Position numbers and translations under genes: made by a program
Assembly: GCA_902785825.1 (NCBI GenBank)
Contig: CACZZZ010000002.1
Coordinates: 1 to 64,000 of the forward strand
Direction of reading: 5' to 3'
Source: an uncultured Bacteroidia bacterium
GTDB taxonomy: Bacteria; Bacteroidota; Bacteroidia; Bacteroidales; UBA932
Length of the DNA: 64,000 nt
In this document: positions 34,599-43,884 of the stretch, in pieces
How positions within the stretch are numbered: the first letter of the stretch is position 1
Layout: each line of letters starts with the position of its first letter
The notes under the pieces: model-generated
Seen by the model: only the letters and a program-made list of their open reading frames with translations
What the model was told of the DNA's origin: nothing
Database searches by the model: none

Positions 34599-36192
34599 TT
34601 TTTTCGCAAAGGTACACCGATGTAAAAGACAACAAATCACACAAGAACGCTACTGAATACCCTCCCTCCCTTATCAATCCGGACATCGGTTCCGACGATG
34701 AATCAGGATAGGTGAAGAACAGGAAAGAGTCCGGCAACTCAGGCAGGATTCCGTCAGCGGGATAGTCACATATAGGGAACACCGAAGCATCCTCATCCAG
34801 CAGCAATGCGCTATAATAGGCATTGAAGTTGATCTCCATGTTGTAATTAACCACGGATGGCAGGTCCTTATAAGCGGCTACCTGCTCGACTGAGCTATTA
34901 TCTTCTGAATAAACATAATCTATCTTTCCGAACAGCGAGGGACATAGGGCGCCCGCGAACACGACACAAGACGCTATTATATAAACCAACCGCTCCTTAC
35001 TATGACCCCTGACCAGCTTGTCAAACACTGTCCAAAGAAAGATGAAGACAAGCAAAAAGAGGAAAGAGTAATAACGGGTGAACATGAATCCGCCCAAACC
35101 GCAGAAAAGCCAAAAGACGACGATCACTCCGAAAAGAACCAGCGGGAAACCTTTCACGAGACTGCCCAGCGAGCGTTTTTTGGCTGAAAAAAACAATAGG
35201 GCAAACAGTAACAGGACTATCAGAAAAAGAAGACGCTGCCCGGCAACCTCCGTCGCGAACACTCTCATTGGACGTATCAGGGTGGACAACTTCTCGACGA
35301 ATGATGAATTGATAAGGAAAGACGCATGCTCCATGATCTCGCCTTGGCCATGCGCCGCATAATGGGAAATATTGAATAGAACTTTCAAAAAAGAGGTTTG
35401 ATTGCCAATATACAGTAAGGAACCGAGCGTGATCGGCACAAAATAGTAGAGCGCTTGCGAGTAACGCTTCCGAACGACCAATCCGACAGTGAAAAAAAGC
35501 GCCAAAGACCCGCCGAGCACGATTATCAGTTCGGAATTCTTGAATGCCAGATACAAAAGGACGAAAGCGGCGAGCTCATACGCCAGATTCTTCTTGTGAG
35601 AATCACTGTCCCACATCAGCTTATGGAGAACCAGGGCGGCCAAGAACAGGAGTAATGTCCACGAATAGAAACGGCAGAAGACCGCGAAACCCAGGACCAC
35701 CGGACAAAAACCCCACATCGTCACAGCCAGAAGCGCTGTCCGCCTGTCAAGACCGAGAAGATCGGTTAGGAAATAGAACAGCAGGAACTGGAAAAGGATC
35801 CAGACAAGAATATTGAAGAATATGCAGATCCACCGAGGAGGGACATCTTTCCCGAAAACCGACTCCAGGGCGTTGATAATCCACATATAATTCCTGTCCA
35901 GGAAAAACTTCTTGACGGATAAGGAAAAAGGAAGGTCAAGAACACTCTCCCCCTCCTCAATCGTAAACCTTGATTTCAAGTCCCCGACAGGGATCCATTC
36001 TTCCGGTTTCCACATCGGGGAGCCTGTCATGTACTCCAGATGGTTCGCATGTCTATTAATATTCTGGACATATTCGAATGTGTACAGCTCGTCGATATGG
36101 TAAAGCGATTTTCTCGACGCCCAATATGTCATGACGCCAGATTGCAGGAGGACAATAACTGTCAGAAGAAGGAAAGATAATTTACGTGTCAT
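34591..36192 (-). CDS. GT-C membrane glycosyltransferase, copy 2
   Basis: 533 residues from ATG 36192, one base after the stop of copy 1 (TAAGATG). About ten transmembrane segments. The first periplasmic loop has the acidic HIDELYTFEYVQN expected for polyprenyl-phosphate-sugar-using GT-C enzymes (GT39/ArnT-like topology). It is about half identical by eye to copy 1 over the N-terminal 270 residues (LNALESV/INALESV, ILFQFLLFYFL, MWGFCP.VLG.AVFCRFY), so the pair arose by tandem duplication. It should transfer a lipid-linked sugar outside the inner membrane. Substrate unknown. Confidence 0.8.
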   Translation of the reverse strand: MTRKLSFLLLTVIVLLQSGVMTYWASRKSLYHIDELYTFEYVQNINRHANHLEYMTGSPMWKPEEWIPVGDLKSRFTIEEGESVLDLPFSLSVKKFFLDRNYMWIINALESVFGKDVPPRWICIFFNILVWILFQFLLFYFLTDLLGLDRRTALLAVTMWGFCPVVLGFAVFCRFYSWTLLLFLAALVLHKLMWDSDSHKKNLAYELAAFVLLYLAFKNSELIIVLGGSLALFFTVGLVVRKRYSQALYYFVPITLGSLLYIGNQTSFLKVLFNISHYAAHGQGEIMEHASFLINSSFVEKLSTLIRPMRVFATEVAGQRLLFLIVLLLFALLFFSAKKRSLGSLVKGFPLVLFGVIVVFWLFCGLGGFMFTRYYSFLFLLVFIFLWTVFDKLVRGHSKERLVYIIASCVVFAGALCPSLFGKIDYVYSEDNSSVEQVAAYKDLPSVVNYNMEINFNAYYSALLLDEDASVFPICDYPADGILPELPDSFLFFTYPDSSSEPMSGLIREGGYSVAFLCDLLSFTSVYLCEKNE

Positions 36193-36193
36193 C

Positions 36194-37801
36194 TTATCTC
36201 TTACAGACATAGATATCGTAATATGTGGCCCTTACAATCGGTTCCACATGATACCCTCGGCTATTGAGCCCCATTTGGAGAATCGGTGGATACGAATCAT
36301 GCTCAACCCATAGCAAAAAAGTGGAAGGGAGATCCGGCAACTTGCCGAAACCGTAAAAACTCGCGCTATCGAAAATTGCGTATAATGAGTTTGACTCGTC
36401 CATGAGGTTGACACAGGCGTATGGAACCAGGAAACGGTCGTTGGTAACCAGGAGATTCTTAGTGTCTTTATACTCGGAAAGGGTCTCGACAAAAGGTTTC
36501 CAACCCTCGTAAACATATTCGACATTCCTTCTGAAGAAAGGCATGACAGCACCGACGACCACGAGGCATAAGGCCACCTTGTAAAACACTTTTCGCAGCG
36601 GGTGAGACCGGGACAACCTGTCGAACGCCCACCACGCGACAATCATAACCAACAGGAACAAGACCGAATGATACCTGCTGTGAGAGAACACATAAAAACC
36701 GCAAAAAACCCAGAAAGCCAGCGCTACTCCAGAGAGGATCACAATAAAACCATCAGGCCTCCAGGATAGCTTTTTCCTCATCAGGAAACATAACACTATC
36801 AGGAAGATAACTCCTATGACAAGAAGATAGACAGACCCTGAGACTGAATCCCCGAACTCTTTTATCATCTGCCACATCAAGGTCATTTTCTCCGACCATG
36901 GTGTGTCCAGCATCTTGGCGGAATGCCGGCTATAAGCGCTGATGATTTGCTGCGAACCACCTTGTGCGAAAGCCCTTGGATGAAGTACGGCGTTAATGAA
37001 ACGCGTTGTCTTCAACATCATGACAAAACCGCCGCCAATCAGAGGCAAGGAATAATACAAAGCCTGCGCATAACGTTTCCTCGCGAACAGGCCTATCGTA
37101 AAGAACAGCATCAGGCACCCGCAGGCGAAAACGATGAGTTCGGAATTCTTATAAGCCAAGTACATGGCCAAGGCTGCCGTAATCTCGTAAAGCAGGTTTT
37201 TCACCACGGAATCGCAATCCCACATGAGCCTGTGCAGCACAATAACTATCAGGAACAGGAACAGGGCCCAAACGTAAAAGCGACAGAACACGGCTAACCC
37301 CAGGACAAATGGACAGAAGCCCCACATGGCGACGGCCAGCAACGAAGAACGCCGGTCAAGTCGCAGGCAGTCCGCCAGGAAATAGAACAGCAGGAACTGG
37401 AAAAGGATCCAAATGAATATGTTAAGGCAAATACAAATCCACGTGGGAGAAAGCCTGTCTCCGATAACGCTCTCCAAGGCGTTCAGGATCCACATATAAT
37501 TCCTTTGGGTGAAAAACCTCCTGAACGATTGGCGGAACGGATGGTCAAAAACACTCTCCCCCTCATCAACAGTAAACCGGGTTTTCAAGTCCTTGACGGA
37601 AAGCCATTCCTCTTCCTTCCAATCTTTGCTGAAAGTCATATATTCGAATGGATTCCAATCATTGTTTATGTTTTGGGCATATTCGAATGTATAATACTCG
37701 TCATTATAATAATTCGCTTTCCGCAATGCCCAGTAAAACATCGTCCCGCACTGTAGGGCGATGATGACAACGAGGATTATTCTTGAGAGTCTCTTACTCA
37801 T
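36194..37801 (-). CDS. GT-C membrane glycosyltransferase, copy 1
   Basis: 535 residues from ATG 37801, overlapping the GT4 gene by 4 nt (ATGA). Multi-spanning protein with YYNDEYYTFEYAQN in the first loop, LNALESVIGDRLSPTW, and ILFQFLLFYFL. Same plan as copy 2 downstream but diverged in the C-terminal half. A DPM1-like synthase three genes upstream (38865-39593) can provide the polyprenyl-phosphate sugar that GT-C enzymes need. Assignment to a CAZy family is inferred from topology and the Asp-Glu loop, not from a full match. Confidence 0.8.
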   Translation of the reverse strand: MSKRLSRIILVVIIALQCGTMFYWALRKANYYNDEYYTFEYAQNINNDWNPFEYMTFSKDWKEEEWLSVKDLKTRFTVDEGESVFDHPFRQSFRRFFTQRNYMWILNALESVIGDRLSPTWICICLNIFIWILFQFLLFYFLADCLRLDRRSSLLAVAMWGFCPFVLGLAVFCRFYVWALFLFLIVIVLHRLMWDCDSVVKNLLYEITAALAMYLAYKNSELIVFACGCLMLFFTIGLFARKRYAQALYYSLPLIGGGFVMMLKTTRFINAVLHPRAFAQGGSQQIISAYSRHSAKMLDTPWSEKMTLMWQMIKEFGDSVSGSVYLLVIGVIFLIVLCFLMRKKLSWRPDGFIVILSGVALAFWVFCGFYVFSHSRYHSVLFLLVMIVAWWAFDRLSRSHPLRKVFYKVALCLVVVGAVMPFFRRNVEYVYEGWKPFVETLSEYKDTKNLLVTNDRFLVPYACVNLMDESNSLYAIFDSASFYGFGKLPDLPSTFLLWVEHDSYPPILQMGLNSRGYHVEPIVRATYYDIYVCKR

Positions 37802-38850
37802 AACTCTTTCTCCCATAAAGGAATAACCTTTTCTATCGAAAATTTTTCCGTAAATGCCGAAGCTTTCCCTGACAGGCTTTCCCTCAGTTCTTTGTCTCCG
37901 GCCAAGCGAGCCATAGCGCCCGACAGGGCCAGTTCGTCACCAACCGGGACAAACAGACAACTCCCGGAGTCGCCGAACAATTCATCAGATCCCTCAAATG
38001 AGGTGGAAACGCATGGAAGTCCCATCATCATGGCTTCCAAAAGCGCGTTCGGCATACCCTCGTAATCCGAGGACAAGACGAACATCTCAGCGTCCCTGAT
38101 AGCCTCGTGGATATTATCCACATAACCTTCCAGAAAGACTTTCCCTTCAAGAGACAGGTCTTTTATAAGCTGACGTAACTCTTCTTCCTGCGGACCTTTA
38201 CCATAAATATGAAGGGTATGATCCGGATGGCTGGCCACGAAACGCGAGAAAGCCTTTATAAGAAGATTGAAATTCTTCTGAGGTCTCAAGCGACCAGAAG
38301 CCACAATCCTAAGGCTATGGCCTTCGGCCTTACATGTAACCTCCACGGGATTTGGGACCACGACTCCTTTCTTTCGGATCTCTTCCGGGAACATGTTCCG
38401 CACTGTCTCTGATTGGAAAAGGATCTTATCGGCCACACGGTATGCCTTGCAAGCGGTGAGGAAATGCCGCTCCCCCTTTTTCTTCGGATTGTTCCTCTCT
38501 GACATGACCTTCCTTCCTCCACCCAAAGTGTAGGCGTTCAGAAGGTTCGGCTTGCTCAAAAAACTCAAAGTCACATCAGGCCGGAAAATAAGGCGAGTGA
38601 CAGTCAAGTAGGCATAGCCATAGAAAATTGAGATCAAGTACCGGTACGGGATCCGGGATGGTTTCCTCAGATCAAATAAACCGGCGTTTTTCACTTTTAC
38701 TTTTGGAGAGAGAGGATAAGGGTTTGTCGAGGCGGCGGAAAAAGGCATGATACGCACTTTATGGCGTTCCGCAAGGGCGCTCGCCACCCTGGTGGCGATC
38801 CGCTCAGCACCGCCACCCTCCAAGGATGATATGAGAATCAAGATTCTCAC
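37798..38850 (-). CDS. Family 4 glycosyltransferase (GT-B)
   Basis: 350 residues, probable GTG start. N-terminal RILILISSLEGGGAERIATRVASAL (GGGAER is typical of GT4), VASGRLRPQKNFNLLIKAF at the domain junction, and the donor-binding EXnE-like segment SSDYEGMPNALLEAMMMGLPCVSTS. Retaining cytosolic transferase that adds a sugar to a lipid-linked intermediate. It follows the DPM1-like gene by 14 nt and overlaps the GT-C gene by 4 nt. Confidence 0.92.
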   Translation of the reverse strand: MRILILISSLEGGGAERIATRVASALAERHKVRIMPFSAASTNPYPLSPKVKVKNAGLFDLRKPSRIPYRYLISIFYGYAYLTVTRLIFRPDVTLSFLSKPNLLNAYTLGGGRKVMSERNNPKKKGERHFLTACKAYRVADKILFQSETVRNMFPEEIRKKGVVVPNPVEVTCKAEGHSLRIVASGRLRPQKNFNLLIKAFSRFVASHPDHTLHIYGKGPQEEELRQLIKDLSLEGKVFLEGYVDNIHEAIRDAEMFVLSSDYEGMPNALLEAMMMGLPCVSTSFEGSDELFGDSGSCLFVPVGDELALSGAMARLAGDKELRESLSGKASAFTEKFSIEKVIPLWEKEL

Positions 38851-38864
38851 GAAGATATATAAAA

Positions 38865-39593
38865 CTAATAGTCAACGACTTCCTTTACCTTATAAGAAGA
38901 ATGGCGCTCAGAGGCATGACCACTCCTGATCTCATACAGATCCATCATTCCGTTGTACACACGGCTGAAAGACCGATATCTTGACTTTCCGCAATGCCTC
39001 GGCAGATGAAGGACCTCTATTTCTCCGACCTTCCAGCCACGTTCCCGCAAAATGGCGGGGATGAAGCGATGCTGCCCACCCACAAGATTCAGGCCCTCAA
39101 GGACTTCCCTCTTAAAAACCTTCAAAGTACACCCGGAATCATGAATCCCGTCATGAAGGAATATCTGCCGCATATAATAGGCCATCTTCATTAGAAGACG
39201 CCTGAATATATTATCTCTGCGTAGTTTGCGCCACCCGCAAACCACGTCAAGGTTATTGTCCACAAGGTACCGGAGCATACCTGGAATATCCCCTGGGACA
39301 TTCTGCCCATCGCCGTCAAGGGCGGCTACATAATCGCAAGTGGCAAGTTTGAAACCACAGTCAAGAGCGGCCGTCTGGCCGTAATTATGGTCAAAACTGA
39401 CGTATTTCAAAGGATGGAGATGCTTGCAAACGTCCTTGGTTCCATCCTGGGATCCATCATCCACGACGATTATCTCATAGCGCTGGAAATTATCCTCGCA
39501 CATCCGCTTGATATCAGCGAAAAGGCCGCTTATATTATCGGCCTCATTCTTAACTGGAATTACTATAGATATGGATAAATTTTCAGTCAGCAT
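38865..39593 (-). CDS. DPM1-like polyprenyl-phosphate glycosyltransferase (GT2)
   Basis: 242 residues from ATG 39593. ISIVIPVKNEADNISGLF, VVDDGSQDGT, NYGQTAALDCGF, ALDGDGQN (DxD-like) and a DSGCTLKVF segment are the dolichol/undecaprenyl-phosphate mannose or glucose synthase pattern. There are no C-terminal membrane helices, so it is the soluble type. It should make a polyprenyl-phosphate sugar used by the two GT-C proteins that follow. A TAAATTCG sequence at 39618-39611 overlaps the upstream stop and may be a weak promoter. Confidence 0.9.
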   Translation of the reverse strand: MLTENLSISIVIPVKNEADNISGLFADIKRMCEDNFQRYEIIVVDDGSQDGTKDVCKHLHPLKYVSFDHNYGQTAALDCGFKLATCDYVAALDGDGQNVPGDIPGMLRYLVDNNLDVVCGWRKLRRDNIFRRLLMKMAYYMRQIFLHDGIHDSGCTLKVFKREVLEGLNLVGGQHRFIPAILRERGWKVGEIEVLHLPRHCGKSRYRSFSRVYNGMMDLYEIRSGHASERHSSYKVKEVVDY

Positions 39594-39615
39594 TGGATCC
39601 AAAAATCATTCGAAT

Positions 39616-40542
39616 TTACGGATTTTTATCCATTAAAACAAGATTTCTAAGATCTCTGGAAAGGGTTTCACAGAAAACCTCAGACCCTTTTCCGTTCAGA
39701 TGATAAGGATCCCTGAAGCAGGTTGAATCCTCCTTTATCGACAAAGAGCTGTAATCCAAAAAATTAGCGCCGTATCTCCGGGCAAAAGCCTGGAATGTGG
39801 AGTCCAGTAGTTCTTTGCAGCCCGGAGCGTAAAAATAACTATTGTACATCGGAGGGACCACAAAAACCGTCCGGATTCCCTCGGAAGCGTTTCGGGAGAG
39901 ATACTCCTCCCACAAAGGAGTCAAGGCGACGATATCCGAGCCAAAACGCATCGGTTTGCTCGAGGCCTCCGGGAATGGCGAGAGACTGTATGAGACGTAT
40001 TTGAACCCCTTGGTGATATGGCTGTCAAGTCTTGATAAGAAAAGGTTAAAATTGAACTCGCGCCATCTCCACATCGGTATGAATCTATCCGCCAGAGAGA
40101 AACCCTCCACAGGGAAAACAACCCGTCTGAAGTCCTTGTCAAAAAACCATGGAAAAAACTGTTCCTTGTCCGGGACACGTTTTGTGAGGCTCATTGATCT
40201 CTGGTCGATGAAATTGACCATCACTTTCGGAGGTCGGTTCCTGGAGCGATACAAGGAGTACATGTAAGACTGACGGTCAAACTGCGAGCCGCTGAAGCCC
40301 ATGGCGTAAGTCTTGACTCCGAGAGTGCTGTCCAGATATTCAGTATTGAAATCGAGCGTCACCAGAGAGTTTCCCAGGGCCACGACATCAGCATCCACAG
40401 TGCCTCCCATGATGTCGTGCCAGATATTGAAGGGCTGCCTGTCGGAACGCTCCGCGACCTTGGAACAGCAGAAATCCATGGCTGAGAACAAGAGGAATAG
40501 GACAACCCCGAAGAGGAGACAATGTCTAACGAACTTGGACAT
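39616..40542 (-). CDS. SGNH/GDSL-like acyl-modification protein, copy 2
   Basis: 308 residues from ATG 40542, 4 nt after the MBOAT stop. One N-terminal membrane helix (HCLLFGVVLFLLFSAMDFCC) and a periplasmic SGNH-like domain: VALGNSLVTLDFN gives the block I Ser (GNS instead of GDS) and FRDPYHLNGKGSEVF the block V Asp-x-x-His. Paired with the MBOAT protein, as DltD or AlgJ/AlgX-type partners are, it probably moves an acyl (acetyl) group onto the glycan. Paralogue of the gene at 42964-43884. Confidence 0.82.
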   Translation of the reverse strand: MSKFVRHCLLFGVVLFLLFSAMDFCCSKVAERSDRQPFNIWHDIMGGTVDADVVALGNSLVTLDFNTEYLDSTLGVKTYAMGFSGSQFDRQSYMYSLYRSRNRPPKVMVNFIDQRSMSLTKRVPDKEQFFPWFFDKDFRRVVFPVEGFSLADRFIPMWRWREFNFNLFLSRLDSHITKGFKYVSYSLSPFPEASSKPMRFGSDIVALTPLWEEYLSRNASEGIRTVFVVPPMYNSYFYAPGCKELLDSTFQAFARRYGANFLDYSSLSIKEDSTCFRDPYHLNGKGSEVFCETLSRDLRNLVLMDKNP

Positions 40543-40546
40543 CCCG

Positions 40547-41992
40547 TCAGAACTGGAAATAGATGAACTTAGGTGAACCGTCGTCAAAGTAAAGCATAGT
40601 GACAAGGATCACGGCGAAATAGATGGCATATCGCACAGCCCTGCAACGCGTGTTTCTCATTGAAAGGCCATGCTCTTCCCGGCGGTCAACCCACTCCACC
40701 AGCAGCATCACGAATATCCACACGGCACGGGAAAGGAAGGTCATGTTGCCAAAGAACTTCAAGTCATCCAAGGAGTTCCCATGGAAAAGGCCCGCGAAAA
40801 AAGACCAGGCCTGCGGCAGGTTGTCCGCCCGAAAGATCACCCAGCCCACTGTCACAAGGACAAACGTCAGGACTATCTGCCCAAATTCCTTCAAGTTTGG
40901 CAAACGGCGGTCTTCGGCGACAATCTCTTTATACTTCCTGTTATTCCCAGTCAGGATCAGCGGCAGGAAAAGCAAGGCGTGGAAAGCGCCCCACGCGAGG
41001 AAGGTCCAGTTCGCCCCATGCCAGAATCCACTGACCAGGAATATGACCATCGTGTTGAGAGCCACCCTTGCCTTGGAACGCCGGCTCCCGCCCATCGGGA
41101 TATAGACATAGTCCCTGAACCAAGTTGTCAGTGAGATATGCCAACGGCGCCAGAACTCGGCTATGTCCCGGCTGAAATAAGGAGTCGCGAAGTTACGCAT
41201 CAGCTTGATTCCAAACAGTTTCGCTGTTCCGATAGCTATGTCCGAATAGCCCGAGAAGTCACCATATATCTGGAAAGCGAACAATACAGCGGCGACCGCC
41301 AGGCGGACTCCGTCATGCCCCGGAATGTCTGAGAAAACCTCGTCCACATAGACCCCGCACCAATCAGCTATCACGATCTTCTTAAAATAGCCCCAGAGGA
41401 TCTGTCTCAGGCCGTCCACTCCTTGACTATAGTCGAAAACCCTTTTTTGGGCGAACTGAGGAAGAAGATTTGTCGCGCGTTCGATAGGGCCTGCCACCAA
41501 CTGGGGAAAGAAGCTCACATAGGCGAAGAACTGGATGATATCCCTTGTGGGCTCAATCTTACCGCGGTACACGTCTATCGAATAGCTTAGAGCCTGGAAA
41601 GTATAGAAACTGATTCCGACCGGGAGGATAAGATGGAGAAGAATCCCGTCCGCCTTTCCTCCAAGGAAGAGGTCGGCGAAACTCTGGGCGAAGAAATCAT
41701 AGTACTTGAATAGTCCAAGGATCCCGAGATTCAGGATTATATTGGCCGCGCTGATCCACCTTGCCTTGCGGCGCTCATCCTTATATTTGTATATCAGCAG
41801 ACCGCTCACCCAACTAAAGAATGAGGTTATCGCTATCAGGATCAAGAACTTCCAGTCCCACCACCCGTAAAAGACATAAGAGGCGGCGACTACGAACAGA
41901 TTCTGCCACTTGAGGTTGCGACCGAAGACAAACCAATAGAGGCAGAACACAACCGGCAAGAAAGCCGCGAAAACAAGAGAGTTGAAGGTCAT
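40547..41992 (-). CDS. MBOAT family O-acyltransferase
   Basis: 481 residues, about ten membrane spans, of AlgI/DltB type: PVGISFYTFQALSYSIDVYRG, AEFWRRWHISLTTWFRDYVYIP and the catalytic His region SGFWHGANWTFLAWGAFHAL. It moves acetyl groups from cytoplasmic donors across the membrane to periplasmic partners that modify polysaccharide. It overlaps the GT2 before it by 4 nt (ATGA) and is flanked by two SGNH genes. Confidence 0.94.
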   Translation of the reverse strand: MTFNSLVFAAFLPVVFCLYWFVFGRNLKWQNLFVVAASYVFYGWWDWKFLILIAITSFFSWVSGLLIYKYKDERRKARWISAANIILNLGILGLFKYYDFFAQSFADLFLGGKADGILLHLILPVGISFYTFQALSYSIDVYRGKIEPTRDIIQFFAYVSFFPQLVAGPIERATNLLPQFAQKRVFDYSQGVDGLRQILWGYFKKIVIADWCGVYVDEVFSDIPGHDGVRLAVAAVLFAFQIYGDFSGYSDIAIGTAKLFGIKLMRNFATPYFSRDIAEFWRRWHISLTTWFRDYVYIPMGGSRRSKARVALNTMVIFLVSGFWHGANWTFLAWGAFHALLFLPLILTGNNRKYKEIVAEDRRLPNLKEFGQIVLTFVLVTVGWVIFRADNLPQAWSFFAGLFHGNSLDDLKFFGNMTFLSRAVWIFVMLLVEWVDRREEHGLSMRNTRCRAVRYAIYFAVILVTMLYFDDGSPKFIYFQF

Positions 41993-42960
41993 TTCAGACG
42001 CATTCTTGAACGGACGAAAGAAATGGAGATATTAGGATTAAAGCGGGCCTTGAAAGAGTCGTAGTCTTCACAAGAGAGGACAGACTCCATCAAAAACAGG
42101 TCCACAGGGGCGTACAGTTCCTGATGGCGCCGGACCTCCGGAGCGATCTCAGTGAAAAAAGCTTTAGCCAAATCGAATTTCTCCCCCGTGTCAAGGATAA
42201 CCGTGCCGCCATAGAACAGCCTCAGCCCCTCTGTCCCAAGCCCGCGGGATTTCCGCTCATCGTGGAGCGCTTTGAAACTCACGATGTTATGGAAACACAA
42301 ATCCTTCTGGTGCAGGAGCGACTCCGGACGCTGGAGATAGTGATAGTACGGTCCCCGGAACACGAGACCCCGCTCGTGGAACGAACTCGCCAGTCCCGTG
42401 AAGAATATGTCCTCAGTCCCGTTTCGGACGAAGGGCGGAGGGAAATGAATATCTTTTTCCGAGAGGAAATCCCGACGGAACAATCTTGCCCACACCACCG
42501 GAGGGAACCTATTCTGTATCAAGTCTATAGGATAATACCCAGGTTCATCTTCGACAAAACCGAACCGGCTGCTCAGGGCGCGTTTGCCCTGATCCGGGAA
42601 TTCCTCGATATAATTGGAGTTAACGATTATGTCCTCTCCTGTCTCCTCAGCCTTGTCAGTCATCGCCTCCAGATAGTCCGGATCAAGCCAGTCGTCCGAG
42701 TCAAGGAAATAAACATACTTTCCCGAGGCCGCTTCAAGTCCGGCGTTTCTGGCTGCCGAGACTCCCCTGTTCTCAGGGAAACGGATAATCTTCAGACGAG
42801 GATCTTCCAGACGTGACAACACTTCAAATGAATCGTCCGAGGAGCGGTCATCCACGCAGATAACCTCCAGATCATTCAATGTCTGTTCCAGGACAGACGA
42901 CACGCATTTTCCGATAAACTCGGCCGCGTTGTAAACGGGTATTATTACTGAAACCAACAC
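41989..42960 (-). CDS. Family 2 glycosyltransferase
   Basis: 323 residues, GTG start 3 nt after the SGNH gene stop; no ATG is available. VSVIIPVYNAAEFIGKCVSSVLEQTLNDLEVICVDDRSSDDSFEVL, YVYFLDSDDWLDPDYLEAM (DxD) and a C-terminal NGTEDIFFTGLASSFHE are the typical capsule/O-antigen GT2 layout. Clearly related to the GT2 genes at 44788-45810 and 47394-49322. Sugar specificity unknown. Confidence 0.92.
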   Translation of the reverse strand: MLVSVIIPVYNAAEFIGKCVSSVLEQTLNDLEVICVDDRSSDDSFEVLSRLEDPRLKIIRFPENRGVSAARNAGLEAASGKYVYFLDSDDWLDPDYLEAMTDKAEETGEDIIVNSNYIEEFPDQGKRALSSRFGFVEDEPGYYPIDLIQNRFPPVVWARLFRRDFLSEKDIHFPPPFVRNGTEDIFFTGLASSFHERGLVFRGPYYHYLQRPESLLHQKDLCFHNIVSFKALHDERKSRGLGTEGLRLFYGGTVILDTGEKFDLAKAFFTEIAPEVRRHQELYAPVDLFLMESVLSCEDYDSFKARFNPNISISFVRSRMRLK

Positions 42961-42963
42961 GAG

Positions 42964-43884
42964 TCAATTACTTATTAATCCAAGTGAGATGATATCATTG
43001 GCCATGGCGTCCGAGAAAACCCTGGCACCCTTCTCATTAAGGTGCACTGAGTCCATGAACAAAGTGGAATCCTCAAAAGAGGGCCTCTGGAGATAATCCA
43101 GAACCGGAATCCCATACTCCCGGGCAACAGAGTTAAAGTAATCCCTTGTCCCTTGAAGAGTGGATTCTTTATATGAGAGGCTTCCATAGATCGGAGCCAG
43201 CACGAAGACAACTTTTATCCCATCATTTGAAAGGCCGGTAAGATATTCCCGGAACATCTTCTCGTTACGTGGGTTTTCCCTGAAGCCCATCGACTCTTCA
43301 GAGTACTTCTGAACCTTTTTGGGCTTATATGTTATAAAGCCACGCTCTATCTTTATGGATGGCTTATTCTCACACAGGTGCTTCCCGTGATACCGGAACC
43401 ATGGAATCAACTTGGTGACGAAAGTCCGTGGTTCCAAGCTGAGAAGTCCTTTGAGAAAAGCACCATTCCACATCCATGGTAAAAACTGGGCTCTGTCATA
43501 CATTGAGATCCCGTCGAAAAACCAGGAATCAACCAGCTGCACAACGACTTCCGGTTTTTCATTACACCTGCGGTACATGTCATAACGCAGTTTCTGGACG
43601 CTGAAATGATGCCCTATTACCCCTAACGAGTATGACCTCATCCCGGTTATGCTGTCGATCACGGGCGGGTAGCAATCTGTATTTGCCCTCGAATCACCGC
43701 TCACCAACAAACTGGCGGAAGCTTCACCTTCCATGACATCTTTCCATATCGACATATTAGCGTCGTTCCAGTCCCGGAAGAATCTCGAATAAATATAATC
43801 CGACACTATCAGAACCGGCAGCAACGCTATCAAGAACACAGCGAGAGACTTAATGAACTTTCCCAACTCCCCCAACCTTTTCAT
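42964..43884 (-). CDS. SGNH/GDSL-like acyl-modification protein, copy 1
   Basis: 306 residues. One N-terminal membrane helix (LAVFLIALLPVLIVSDYIY), then a periplasmic domain with LLVSGDSRANTD (GDS Ser of block I) and MDSVHLNEKGARVFSDAM (Asp-x-x-His). Its start lies 35 nt inside the GT8-like gene; no later Met gives a membrane helix, so the overlap appears real. Together with the MBOAT and copy 2 it suggests that two positions or two sugars of the glycan are O-acylated. Confidence 0.8.
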   Translation of the reverse strand: MKRLGELGKFIKSLAVFLIALLPVLIVSDYIYSRFFRDWNDANMSIWKDVMEGEASASLLVSGDSRANTDCYPPVIDSITGMRSYSLGVIGHHFSVQKLRYDMYRRCNEKPEVVVQLVDSWFFDGISMYDRAQFLPWMWNGAFLKGLLSLEPRTFVTKLIPWFRYHGKHLCENKPSIKIERGFITYKPKKVQKYSEESMGFRENPRNEKMFREYLTGLSNDGIKVVFVLAPIYGSLSYKESTLQGTRDYFNSVAREYGIPVLDYLQRPSFEDSTLFMDSVHLNEKGARVFSDAMANDIISLGLISN

